DNA of 64,000 nucleotides from Branchiostoma floridae (Eukaryota > Chordata > Leptocardii > Amphioxiformes > Branchiostomatidae): assembly GCF_000003815.2 (NCBI RefSeq), contig NC_049984.1, positions 2,043,186 to 2,107,185 of the forward strand, written 5' to 3'. Numbering within the stretch: position 1 is the stretch's first letter; every line of letters starts with the position of its first letter. Shown piece by piece: positions 1 to 11,221 of the stretch. A program made the position numbers and the translations under genes. The notes beneath the pieces are model-generated. The model was given only the letters and a program-made list of their open reading frames with translations, did no database searches and had not been told where the DNA came from.

Positions 1-174
1 TAACGTTCTTGGAGAAGGTAACTATCACATCGCTATCTCACAACCCCACATCATTTAAGCTCAAACAATGCTTGTTTCACACATCGGTTTGCATTTTTGA
101 AACAAAACTATCAAGGGTGAAGAAGGCCACCAAACGTTCCTAACTCCTGGGCACAGACCACGAACTAACCAAGA

Positions 175-425
<251 letters not shown>

Positions 426-1071
426 TATACATTTCTGGTACGTCTGAAATCCTAGGCTTTTCTCAATTTTGCACGGCGATCGGTCAAAAATCGCCATGCG
501 CGAATACGGAAAACACTGCTGTGCACACGAATAGGCCTATACCGCTATGTGCCCTGCGACCGGAAAGCTTACCCGCGGAGGTAATGGTTCAGTCCGGCAT
601 GATGCAACTACGCACGCGCGGACTTTGGCATTCCTGACATTCCTCTGGAAGTTTTGGAAATCTTTGCAAACGGTCGCTCACTATACTATTAGGCTCGCCC
701 ATGAGGCGTCGCCAAAAAGTAGCATATATAGTGCCCAGTATTTAGTTATGCTGAACTCTTTACTGTTGTTACAGACCATTGCGTAGATATGAGGGTCTGC
801 ATGGGGGGTCTTGGTAACGCTTAACGGTGAATTCAGATATGAGTACTGATGATTTGAACATATTATTATAACGTTACTGCCCTAGAACTTGCCATACATT
901 GTACCCGTTACAATCGTTGTGCAATGAAGATTGATTCATTTATTGTATTACTGATGGAACGCGACCTTGATCATATGTTCATTATAGAGCTCTTTACAAT
1001 GATAGCAAACAAAAATTGTGTCCGTAGCTTGCTTAGAGCACGAGGTACAAAATACGGAAGTTCCATTGCAG

Positions 1072-1225
1072 TACCAAGGGAAGCCGCTAGGTGGCCCGAA
1101 ATCTAATGATTTCTAGTGTTCGTCACACCCCACCAACACACCTAGTTTGAAACCAGTCCATCCAGCCGTTCTTGAGTTATCTTGTTCACAGACAGATAGA
1201 CACACACAAACGCTAGTGTGATGAA
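1072..1225 (-). repeat. Dispersed repeat fragment
   Basis: Contains a fragment of a sequence that recurs in this window: CTAGGTGGCCCGAAATCTA here is the reverse of TAGATTTTGGGCCCCCTAG near 5715 and 43396. It is followed by a stretch that, from memory, resembles a common invertebrate dispersed repeat (AACGGCTGGATGGA on the minus strand). No coding signal. Class of element unknown. Confidence 0.4.
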
Positions 1226-1530
1226 AATATGACCACCATGAATATTTCATGCTGGTAATAAACAGGAGCCCCAAAGCAGTGCATACATGGCAATCATTGC
1301 ATTGCAATGTTTGAGTCTTAGATTTGTCATGTTAAACTGCTTGAGTCGGAAAGCACCCCCCCCCCCCCCCGGTCCTTTTGCGGAAAAAAGAAGAGGCCCT
1401 GGCCTCATTTTCACACCTAATATGTTTTAGACAGTCAACTGTGAAGTGTTACCGCAGTATGCAACCACGTTTAACAATCATTTTGCTTACAAAGGGTCCC
1501 ATAATCCAGACAACAGTAACAGTTTGCCCT

Positions 1531-1700
1531 GTTACGCCTGTCGACCGATCAAGGTACGCGTACTAAGGGTGAGAGATTGATTACGTGTACAACCGTTGGC
1601 CAATCAAAAAGCGCGTACTACAGTCTACACTATGACCTGTCTGTCTACAGAAACTTGGCTCCCTTCCAAGTTTCACTGCCCCTCCCCTTTCTCAAAGTAC
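1531..1700 (-). repeat. Leader-region repeat, leftward copy
   Basis: On the minus strand this carries AAACTTGGAAGG, CCAAGTTTCTGTAGACAGAC and TTTTTGATTGGCCAAC in order. The same series occurs on the plus strand in the upstream region of ZNFX1-like genes A (10236-10420) and C (43560-43715), and in part for B (21208-21300). It lies to the left of the leftward promoter at 3.2-3.4 kb, the position expected for the leader intron of another family member lying left of the window. Confidence 0.55.
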
Positions 1701-2886
1701 TTATTATCGATTGCCCCAGTGATTAACAATATGGGAGACACACTTACACATATTTGACAATTTTTGCGGTGCTACTAATGTGTCTAAGGTGTGGGAGTCT
1801 ACTTTTTATATACCTAAGTAGAACATTTCTGTCATTAACATACATAGTACAAACTACGACGAAGTGCACTTCATGTTTTACAGTGGCAGCTGAGGCACTC
1901 TTTCGTGACTGATATCAATACGTTTGTAGCAGTGACTCGACTAATATAAAACGTAAGTAGGGGACTAATTAAGAACTTTTATTGCACGACAATTGAACAT
2001 GGTACAATGTATGGCAACAACTATTACCACGAAGATAGATGTATAGTCTAAAACTTAACATCCTAATTAACATAACAATAAGGGCTAATACAAGTCTTTG
2101 ATATAATGTTACAATCAAGTAGGGCTAATCATGAGTTTCGGTATTATGTATTATGAGGTTAGGTAAGGGGCCGTTAATTTTGGTCGTCAGCCATTGTTTG
2201 GCTACAGTGCAGTCAGACCAATTTTTACGTTAGATTAAAGATTTTACAAGCTAAAAATACTGAGAGTTTACGTATACGGGTGTCTGGAATCCAGCCAAAA
2301 CTCTTTCAGTGCCCACGCAAAACATAAGCAGACGCTACATTGTAAACATGATCACCTATCCCCTACTAACACACAATTCAAGTATGCTCGTTCGATTGTG
2401 AACATATTAGAATGTCACACAGTCAGATACACAGTGAGAACAACATGGCTTTGTTGAAAAGCTGCCATATGGCCGAATGAGGCATTGAGATGAAATAAAC
2501 GCTGTGAAGTGAATTGAATGTTAGGATAGATCCATCTAGAAGGTAACTGATATCTAGTATTGAATCATTCAATATATCACAATGACAGCATGGGTTCGAC
2601 CCATGGTTGTCATGACTCTACATTTAACAAGAGGAATGCAAGCTAGATCTAGCGTTTTTTTCGGAATTGGACATTCCCCACCTGTATGCTGAGCCTCCAC
2701 CAGGCCTTCCTACGGGGGTACAGATCGTAGAATTCGGCCAAAACAAGAGAATGATTGGCCAGGAGAGTCAGTCCAAGCTAAGGTTAACATTCCCCCTCCT
2801 CGGGAAAATGCAACCCAAAGGTGACCAAACTTACTTGGCAAACTATTCTCCAAATATCTTCATTTGTATCTGGTTAATCGCCTTTA

Positions 2887-3083
2887 TACCCCCTTCACAT
2901 TAGGCGCGATTCGANNNNNNNNNNNNNNNNNNNNNNNNNNNNNNNNNNNNNNNNNNNNNNNNNNNNNNNNNNNNNNNNNNNNNNNNNNNNNNNNNNNNNN
3001 NNNNNNNNNNNNNNATGCCTCCTCGTAATTTAGAGCTCGCAGACTCATCGTCCGATCGAATCGCGCCTAATGTGAAGGGGGTA
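2887..3083. mobile_element. Foldback MITE (TACCCC family) holding gap 1
   Basis: Inverted terminal repeats TACCCCCTTCACATTAGGCG at the left and its complement at the right, ending GTGAAGGGGGTA. The centre is a run of 100 Ns (2915-3014). The right arm (ATGCCTCCTCGTAATTTA then GAGCTCGCAGA) matches the element at 50092-50289, so both belong to one non-autonomous DNA transposon family. A long palindrome may explain why assembly failed here. Confidence 0.8.
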
Positions 3084-3200
3084 TTACGACAAGGGCAAAC
3101 GTACGCGGAAGTAAAACGCGACAGGTGCGTAGCACTTGTAGCTTCATTACCTGTGCCTTTCTGTGGCGAAGCCAACCATGTAAACAAATCTAAAACTTAC

Positions 3201-3369
3201 CGGGGACACGTCAGAGCCGAGTGAATCCGCTAACGTCGGTTTCTTTCTCAGGTTTTCGGTGCAGAGGGGACGAAACTCAACTGCACTCTGGTCTCCAGAC
3301 GGACTATTGTTTCTTTATATACACCAGGGGCTGATGGGATTGGGGCTTCCCATTACGTCATAGTTTCGC
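3201..3369 (-). promoter_or_regulatory. Leftward ZNFX1-type promoter and untranslated exon
   Basis: On the minus strand: GCGAAACTATGACGTAAT plus GGGAAGCCCC (3342-3369), then TATATAAA (3314-3321), then a leader exon ending TGACGTGTCCCCG at 3201 followed by donor GTAAGTTTT. The series matches the promoter and first exon of gene A (9005-9169) in order and spacing, including GAAAACCTGA and GTTAGCGG in the leader. It probably drives a gene transcribed leftwards whose coding exons lie outside the window; none is visible in 1-3200. Confidence 0.7.
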
Positions 3370-3460
3370 ATACGTCAGTCGGACCCGAACGCAAAAACAT
3401 GTACAATGTACTTTGACACCTCGAGCTTTCAAAGCATTATCTACTGCTCAAAACGTGGGG

Positions 3461-3645
<185 letters not shown>

Positions 3646-3794
3646 TGGCCTCCAAAGCAGGCTCTCTGGGCCTTTCCGTCTTTTTTTTGCTCGTTATACT
3701 CTATTTTACTGGCCATTTCGTTTTATACTGGGTCGCTTGTGCTGATGTAGAGGCTAAGGGAGAGAGGTGACTGACGAATCCCTTAATACTGACT

Positions 3795-3880
3795 ATTAAA
3801 AGATTCACGAAGGTTTGGCGATGACCTTTCTGACGTTCGGTAGGTGAAACCAGATCTAAGGGGTAAGGTGCAGCGATCGG
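3795..3880 (-). promoter_or_regulatory. Distal promoter module, leftward copy
   Basis: On the minus strand this block (AGATCTGGTTTCACCT through TCATCGCCAAAC to CGTGAATCTT) aligns with 8810-8880 upstream of gene A and with 19845-19915. It lies about 450 bp upstream of the leftward core promoter, in the same relative orientation as in gene A, so the duplicated control region is longer than the core alone. Confidence 0.5.
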
Positions 3881-4216
3881 CGTAAACAGACTCATTGTTT
3901 GTATTGTTTGTATTGTTTGTATTGTTCACAGTTAATGTACTGCCCGCGGCTACTTTAACAGGTGTGGTGAAAAGCTTACGGTCACCGGTCAATAAAAATT
4001 TCGCCTGATCAATTTTTTAGTATTGTCGAAAGCTGAAATTTTTCACACGAAAGAATATCACATCTCTATAGCTCACAAACTTATTCTCATTTCTGAGCTC
4101 CTAGAAAGAAAGAAGAAAATATTATTTTTCACAGGTGTAAATATAGAGTAACTGGTTATTTTGCTGCATTGAATGCGGAGCGGTTATCTGACACTGTCAC
4201 ATGACCCTGTCCTCCA

Positions 4217-4369
4217 AGCAGAGGTTTGGCTCCGGCTGTTTGTTTGGCGTTATAACGGCGTATATACAGGGCTTTCTATTTTGTACCGTTTTCTTTTTGT
4301 CACGTGCCCAAGCGGTACAAAATAGAAAGCCGGTAAAACGCCTAAAACAGCAGAAGCCGAACCTCTGCT
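4217..4369. mobile_element. Foldback MITE upstream of the CTHRC1-like gene
   Basis: Imperfect palindrome: left arm starts AGCAGAGGTTTGGCT and right arm ends AGCCGAACCTCTGCT; the inner arms share GGGCTTTCTATTTTGTACCG and its complement. It ends about 140 bp before the start codon of the CTHRC1-like gene. A partial relative (AAGCAGAGGTTAGGCT) sits in that gene's third intron near 6140. Confidence 0.75.
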
Positions 4370-4512
4370 ATGTTTGTAGAGTAACATGACTATACTTGGA
4401 AGTATAGCGTTTCATTCACGAGTCAAAGCCATCAAAAAAGCAACAGAAAGCCCAGACAAATTTCAGACGTTTCTACCGACGTTTCAGTTTTTATATACGT
4501 AGAGAAGACGTT

Positions 4513-5474
4513 ATGGCTTTGTACTGTTGGTTTGCAGTCGTGGGACTCGCCGTGGCGATGTTCGTACAGACAAACCACGGCCAAGACGTAAGGACGGGAC
4601 AGGTGAGAAAACCTCAAAAGTGTACTTGGCGAGGGGTGTGTGTGTGGGGGGGGGGGGGAAGGGGCAATGCATTTTGGCACCCTACATCTCATATCAGCCT
4701 TATGGCACATGTTTTGATTTTCGGGATGTCAGAGGAACCATGGAACTAGTGTCGCCAAGTTATTACTACACTCGTCTTTACGCTCAAGTTAATCCTAAAA
4801 GGTAAAACTGTATAAAATAATGCGTGTGGCGATTTTTGCAGAAATTTGTTTCCGGGTGGCGTCATGTGCCATGTCACGAACGTGCGCAATGATGAGCGCT
4901 AGANNNNNNNNNNNNNNNNNNNNNNNNNNNNNNNNNNNNNNNNNNNNNNNNNNNNNNNNNNNNNNNNNNNNNNNNNNNNNNNNNNNNNNNNNNNNNNNNN
5001 NNNGGGCAAACAAACGGGCGGCGGCCAGGGGGTTAAAAGGGGAGAACCGAGGGAGGACCCAGGGTCCCCCCCCGGGGGGGGAAGGGCGCTTAAGGGAGAC
5101 CGAAGGAGAGCAGGGGCCACCTGGCGGGGAGGGCGTTAAGGGGGACCGAGGAGACCAGGGACCCCCCGGCGGGGACGGCGCTAAGGGGGTCCGAGGAGAG
5201 CAGGGACAGCCTGGCGGGGACGGCGCTAAGGGGGACCGAGGAGACCAGGGACCGTCCGGCGGGGACGGCGCTAAGGGGGACCGAGGAGACCAGGGACCGC
5301 CCGGGGAGAAGGGGAGTGCAGGGGAGACGGGGTCTCCAGGCGTGTCGGCCAGGGTGAATATTAAGCAGTGTGCCTGGAAGGACCTGAACAATGGAGCAGA
5401 CTCCGGGAAAATTGTGGTATCTACTGTCTCCTTCGCCAATAAGGATATGTTTTCGATAGTTATTGTTGTTGTTG

Positions 5475-5553
<79 letters not shown>

Positions 5554-5599
5554 AGACAGAGAGAGAAAGAGAGAGAGAGAGAGGGAGAGAGAGAGAGAG

Positions 5600-5633
<34 letters not shown>

Positions 5634-8094
5634 TGCGTGTATGTGTGCACGTTTGTTTGTGTGTATGTGTGTCTTTGTGTTTGGTGGGTGGGTGTGGATG
5701 TTAATTTATGGTTAGATTTTGGGCCCCCTAGCGACTCCCAACAGTACAGCTGCGGAACGCCCAGTTCCCAGTTTTAATATTCATATCTCGACTTCAAGTC
5801 TGGATATGCTATGATCGTTGTTTCTAAGTAGTAGATAGCTCTTGGGCCCAATAAATGATCAGAAAATGCTAGTATAGCCTGTTGTCAATTTCTGGAAATC
5901 TGCCTGTACCCAACCCATAAACCACAGGAGTGCGCGTTCAACAAGGTGGCCCCGACATCAGTTCTTCGTCTGACCTGGAGCGGCAGCACCAGAGTTAGGC
6001 CCACCACCGCCTGCTGTAAGCGCTGGTTCTTCACTCTGAACGGATCGGAGTGCAACAGTCCCTTCCCCATCGACAGCCTGATGTGCACTAATGGCGCCTC
6101 AAGTGTCAATATCCACCGTGCGACTACAAGTAAGTACTCTCCAAGCAGAGGTTAGGCTTTGGGCCATCGAGTCAGCTCGTTCAGCATTCCGAACACGCAT
6201 GCGCGGCGACGGGAATGGTGGGTAGTGTACTAGTATGTCAAACGTGAAAGTCGTTGACTTGTCAGCAGTTCTTGTATCTTCTATTACCTGATTTGAATAA
6301 CAAAGTGCAGATGTGTTTTGTTTATGTCTCTAGGACTTTTACCTTTGACACATTACCCACAGTTCCTACCACATACGGCCACAACGCATGCATACCCTAA
6401 ATAGTGAACTACCTTATTGTTGAATATGGTTAGACCTTTCAGGTTAAGTCCACTTCCTTCGGTGACACTGAGCAAGATGTGATCATCAAGTCATTTCTGG
6501 GTAATTAAAAATGAGAATTGAACAAAAAATTTTGCTCTACCTGATACACTGAGGAGATGCGATATTATTTCCCAAAGATGAATAAAATTGATTGCTCCCT
6601 TGGGAATTCAGAGCCAAATCCATACTCAGTGCACCAGACCTACTCTAGGGTTAAGGCCTGTGAACCAGTGGTGTAGTGTACCCTAAGTCACATGACTTTT
6701 TCCAAAAATCACAGGTATGTGTCCCTTAGCAACCGTCATTCATTACTCTCCATGGTCTGTTTTACAACTCTGATAACAAACTGCAACTTTTCAATAGGCA
6801 GTTTTGTTTTTTCCAACTTTTTCTACTAGTTTTAATACGAGGCTCTGTGAATGAAAGCGCCAACCTGTACAAACAAGACACCCAATAAAACAACTGAAAT
6901 GTCCCTACATACAACAAAATCCTTTTCTTTGTACAGCAAACAATGCCCAGTGCTACATTTTGTGGATATTTTGCGATAGGTGAGTCTTTTAAGGGAGTCA
7001 GAGACTCAATAATGTACCCTATCTGTGTACTGAGGGGAGGGGGGGGGGGGGAGCCCCAGCATGGCATCTTTTGATTTATAGTTCTTAATTAATAAGACAT
7101 ACAATGATATAACCCTAGATCATCACTTAGCCCATCATGTCCAATGGATCTGTACAACTTTAACAATTATCTGAGCTGTCTCAGCCATTTCTAAAAGCTT
7201 TATATACACTCTACCCATGCTTCATGCTGTAAAAATATAACAAAATATCACACTTTTGTTAAATATTAGAGAGCTTCATGTACCAAATTTGGTCACAATC
7301 TAAGCAAATGCACTTGCATATGATATTGCAACATGATTTCACCAAATCCAATACAGCTATATCATCCAAAAGGGCTAAAATACTATATGGGGGAGGGGGC
7401 GTGTACAGGGCTGTCCGTCACATTCCAGTTGGACCTCTACATAGGAAAGCATTATAAAATACACTAAAACAAGGCTTCAGAAAAGTACTAACCCCAATTT
7501 CAATCTTAACAAAAATTCTCCACCAGACAGCCACAAGGGTCATCTTTGTAAAAACTGAAAGAAAACAGAGGGTCAACCACCTCAAACTCCGAGGAATCCC
7601 CGCTCTATGAAAGAAACCTCACCTTTGACCCCAGTTTTCTCCTGATACCACCAATATGACACAACAACTAAAATCCTTGTGCGCGCCACCTAAACTGCTA
7701 AACTGAGCAAATTTTGACACAAATGGGAAAGATTAGACCTTACATGTTCCTTCTGTCACAAACAGGCTACTGGTTGGGCCAAAATTTTCAAGGAAAAAGA
7801 AGATTTGAAAGGATTTTAAGTCACACCCAACCGCGCAGCTCAACTGTGACGTCAGCCCTACAGCAAGATCGACACATAGGCCTCCTCTCCCATTGAAAGA
7901 GTAAATAAAGTATGTCGTTTTCATCTTTTCTAGTTGACGGTCTGTGCTACAACCTGCCGGCCGGACCCGTGACCGTGGCCCTGAACGTCGGAAACCGCGA
8001 GGGGTGGACTGAATGTGCAGACGCCAACACGGGGTGGAACTCCTACTCCAGGATCATCGTGGAGGAAGTGAACATTCCAACCGGAAATGACTAA
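4513..8094 (+). CDS. CTHRC1: CTHRC1-like secreted collagen-repeat protein
   Basis: Exons: 4513-4602, one starting inside or just after gap 2 and ending 5416, 5928-6129, and 7933-8094 (stop TAA). Exon 1 encodes a signal peptide ([17 protein letters not shown], then QTNHG). Exon 2 encodes about 26 Gly-X-Y triplets in a 45-bp DNA repeat, then [14 protein letters not shown]. Exon 3 encodes [15 protein letters not shown] and PIDSL, and exon 4 DGLCYN and [13 protein letters not shown]. These match the conserved C-terminal domain of vertebrate CTHRC1, a secreted glycoprotein linked to Wnt/PCP signalling and matrix remodelling. Donor GTGGTATC is placed so that GKIV-ECAF aligns with human GKIQ-DCVF. 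The first collagen triplets beside the gap are out of frame in places, probably sequence error. A poly(A) signal follows at 8376. Confidence 0.88.
4904..5003. other. Assembly gap 2 (100 N)
   Basis: A run of exactly 100 Ns, a standard placeholder for a gap of unknown size. It removes the 5' end of the collagen exon of the CTHRC1-like gene and its splice acceptor. Confidence 0.99.
5474..5690. repeat. GT/GA compound microsatellite
   Basis: Two GT tracts separated by a GA-rich tract, just inside the second intron of the CTHRC1-like gene. The frames here (Cys-Val or His-Thr runs) are artefacts. Confidence 0.97.
6130..7932 (+). other. Third intron of the CTHRC1-like gene
   Basis: About 1.8 kb between donor GTAAGTAC at 6130 and acceptor TTTTCTAG ending 7932. 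I see no coding exon or RNA gene in it, only short A/G-rich stretches and a fragment of the 4217-4369 foldback family near 6140. Confidence 0.8.
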
Positions 8095-8375
8095 TTAGCC
8101 TGTAGACTGCTATTGGTCAATGTGTGCCACGTGATTGTGTGACGAAACGTGTGGATTTGAACCCTTCCTCCGCCAGCTATTGGTATCTAATTAGTAAATC
8201 CGCAGATGTCAGGACTAGGCTCATGCTAAGTGTCTTCAATTCAATTTCAATACATGCAAATTTTATGTCGGAGCTTTCAGAGGACGTAATAGATTCCTAC
8301 GTCACTCTATACCACACCATACGAACGAATTTACTAACGTTACTGTATTGGTTTTCGTCGGTATATTGATGACAC

Positions 8376-8381
8376 AATAAA
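8376..8381 (+). terminator. Poly(A) signal of the CTHRC1-like gene
   Basis: AATAAA 282 bp after the stop codon, the first such hexamer downstream. Confidence 0.6.
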
Positions 8382-8804
8382 ACAACATTTGGAGTACAGT
8401 GTACGTCTGTTGTACATTATAGTTTAATGCAGTCAAATATGTTCGCTGGGAGAGTTCAAACGGGAGGCCTGACAAAGTATCAGCAGTTGAATCGCTTAGA
8501 CTCAGTGTCAAGCCAATGACAAAAGTGCCAATTTGAGAGACCGCCTTTTAGATAGTGTGAGATCTTACGTGTGCTAAGTTTGTTTTACTTTGAACAGTGG
8601 AGCTTTATTATGGTGGTTTAAAGAATAGACATATGCCAAAAGAGGTTGTCACGTGCTGATTCTAAAGGGCAGCTACCCTATCAACTGCGTCTGTCTACGT
8701 AATTCGTCAAGCTTGTGCCACACCTTCTAAAACATGTGAAAGTGGGAGGGGTACCTGAACAATAGACCTGTTTACCCGCCCTTTTGTTTGTCACAGCGTG
8801 TAAG

Positions 8805-8885
8805 TTTCCCTCGGATCGGGTGTCACCTGGCGAACCTTGGACAGATCATCGGCAAATTTTCACGAATCTCGATATCCCCTTCACT
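8805..8885 (+). promoter_or_regulatory. Distal promoter module of ZNFX1-like gene A
   Basis: GGATCGGGTGTCACCTGGCG, then GGACAGATCATCGGC, then TTTTCACGAATCTCG. Homologous blocks sit upstream of the leftward promoters at 3795-3880 and 19845-19915. A weaker relative (TGACAGATCTCTCGGCGAAT) is at 43835-43860 upstream of gene C. Function unknown; conservation among duplicated upstream regions is the only evidence. Confidence 0.5.
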
Positions 8886-9004
8886 ATTAAGAGCTTCTTT
8901 GGTCATCTTTATAGCAAACATTGTCCAGATGTTGAGTAGGTATACTTAATTTTAAGCCAGATATTTCAGAAAGAGCTACATGTGTGCCCAGCGTCAGGTT
9001 TCAT

Positions 9005-9169
9005 GTGAAACTATGACGCAACGGAAAGGCCCACGAGCCCCTTGGCTATATAAAGGAAACGATATCTTGTCTGGGGATCAGAGTCGAAGCTAGGTTTCGC
9101 CAGGTCTGCATCGAAAACCTGACCAAGAAAGCAAAGTTAGCGGCTTTCCTTGATTCTGACGTATCTGCG
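9005..9169 (+). promoter_or_regulatory. Core promoter and untranslated first exon of ZNFX1-like gene A
   Basis: GTGAAACTATGACGCAACGG then AAAGGCCC (9005-9032), TATATAAA at 9047-9054, and a leader exon starting about 9080 and ending TGACGTATCTGCG at 9169 before donor GTAAGTTTT. The elements recur in the same order in two leftward copies (3201-3369 in full, 19699-19727 the upstream motif only) and upstream of gene B (20421-20595). The exact transcription start is inferred from the TATA spacing. GAAACT, TGACG and GGAAAG resemble IRF half-sites, CRE and kappa-B-type sites. Confidence 0.7.
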
Positions 9170-9505
9170 GTAAGTTTTTGCTTTGTTTAGATGACTGGTT
9201 TTGCCGCAGAAAAGACAGGTTAGCGGCTTCCGATGTGTCTAGGGTAACTTTTAGAGTTTGGTTTCGCCACAGGTTGGTTTCGCCACAGGTGAATTCAGCT
9301 GTCCGTGTTAGATATATGAAAATTCAGAACTCAAAGCAACGGTGTTTTTTTTCCAACTCATGATCCGTCTTTGTAACCGGTCATGGTGACAAGGTGTGTG
9401 GAGCGAGGTATTTTTAGTGTTACTATGGTCTTAAAAAAAGGAAGAATGTTGTAGTACTCTTATCTTTGTGTTTTAGCAATTTTATGACTCTGCAGCCAAT
9501 GGTTG

Positions 9506-9508
<3 letters not shown>

Positions 9509-9580
<72 letters not shown>
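9509..9580. repeat. AT microsatellite
   Basis: Perfect AT dinucleotide tract in the leader intron of gene A. Confidence 0.97.
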
Positions 9581-9583
<3 letters not shown>

Positions 9584-10235
9584 GGACAGTGGTAAAAGAC
9601 ATGCGGCCCTTTAATGCTTTCTGGGGATGCGTTATTGAACTCTATCCCCAAAAACATATTCAAATCTATATATGAATGGTTAACTAAAAAAGCAAGCAAC
9701 ATTGTCTAAAACATTGCAGCTAAAACGGCTTAAATGACTCAGGACATACATATATATTAGAATTGACTTTAAATATAGTTACCAATATATACGATGATAA
9801 ACACGTTAAAACAGTATTTGCCGGGATATCAAACAGATGGTTATAGACTGTCATCCAATGACGTGATGCTGTGCGTCTTTTTCCTCCTAGGGAAAACCAT
9901 CTGTCTGCCAGGCAGTTGCCAAAATAACGTTAGGTTACTTGATGTTATCAACTGATACAAATACTGTGCAGTAAAATGTCAGTTACTTTGAATCAAATGT
10001 AGTGTAGATGCATGTGTTGGTTTGTGTTGGTTTTGTGACATTTAGTTCCATGGGTTTGCTCTACACTTGTATGATATCAGGGTCAGGGAAGTTTTGACCA
10101 GGGAAGGGTCATGAAAAAAGCTTAAAAGAAACCCTAAAAGTGCACGAAATAATGAGAGGGTCGTACTATTGTCAGCTGTTTGTTGGCCATCGAATGCCTA
10201 CTGTTTGCCAATCATTCGTGTCGCTATAGATAATA

Positions 10236-10420
10236 TAAAAGTACTTTGAGGAGGGGCAGGGGTTGTGAAACTTGGACGGGGACCAAGTTTCTGTCGACAG
10301 ACACGTCTCATTGTACGCGCGTTTTGATTGGCCAACAGGTGTAATATTGCACCACTATGTACGCGTATCTTAATTGGTCGCCAGGTGTAACCGAGAGAAT
10401 TCAAATTGCTGTTCTCCGGA
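10236..10420 (+). repeat. Leader-region repeat, gene A copy
   Basis: GTGAAACTTGGACGG, CCAAGTTTCTGTCGACAGAC, TTTTGATTGGCCAACAGG and GGTCGCCAGGTGTAAC in order. Shared with 1531-1700 (reverse) and 43560-43715, and partly with 21208-21300. The outer part forms a short stem (AAACTTGG and CCAAGTTT). It is either a transposon relic or a control element carried along with the ZNFX1 duplications. Confidence 0.55.
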
Positions 10421-11221
10421 TTGTGGGATTCTTTGCATCTACAATCATAGTTCTTTCGCACGATGTTGACAAGACCTTTGTTAAGTTTTATAAAATTTGA
10501 CAAGATCACACATTGCCTGATTTTCTTGATTGGAGAGGGGAGGGGGGGGGGCTCTGTTGGCATTCTCATGCAAGTAGATCTATGATGAATAGAATTGTTG
10601 TAGTCAAAGATGAGACGCTGCAGACGAACATAAGATGCACCAGTCTGTTTGCAAAGATCTGGATCAAATCAAAATGCTTCTGATCAAAGAATATTCTATC
10701 AACTTACACGTGACTGATGAGCCTCTTAAACAAAAAATATCAAATTTCAAACGACAAAAGTCATTATTCTCGTTTTATTTCATACCCACCTACCTATACT
10801 ACCCTTAGGTAAAAAATTAAATCCCTTAGGTTTATATTTTTTTTCATTTTGACAGTGTAAGGTCAACTGTGCAACAATTCTCCAACCAAATTTGTTTTCC
10901 AAATCCGATCGATGTTTGGTCCTGAGATCATGAGAGAACATGAAGCATCAGCCAGACAACTCATTGTGTTCTTCTTCTTCTTCTTCCGTTCCAAACACAT
11001 AAGGTCATGATCAATGACCTAGACCGGACGACTGTTCGATTACACAATGAAGTAAGTAGTGGCAGGACATGCCTGGGATGGGGGGGGGGGGGGGGTCTTC
11101 ACATATATGAATGTATAAAATGTGAATGTGAGGGCTGTGTGTTTTCTTGCACATGTTATCGTTTATTTATGTTCCTCCTGGTAGCTATCTGTGTGCTCTG
11201 TTGTGAGACCAGTCCTTCCCT

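Larger units (their letters stand above)
9170..11221 (+). other. Leader intron region of gene A
   Basis: About 2 kb between the untranslated exon and the first coding exon. It holds an AT microsatellite (9509-9580) and the leader-region repeat (10236-10420). The acceptor just before the start codon is uncertain (candidates end GTGAG near 11205). No coding exon recognised. Confidence 0.65.

Noticed and set aside
4490-4498. TATA box for the CTHRC1-like gene
   Set aside because: TTTATATAC lies only about 15-20 bp before the start codon, so transcription would begin inside or after it.
5090-5650. Minus-strand frames opposite the collagen repeats
   Set aside because: Mirror of Gly-X-Y coding DNA and of the GT tract.
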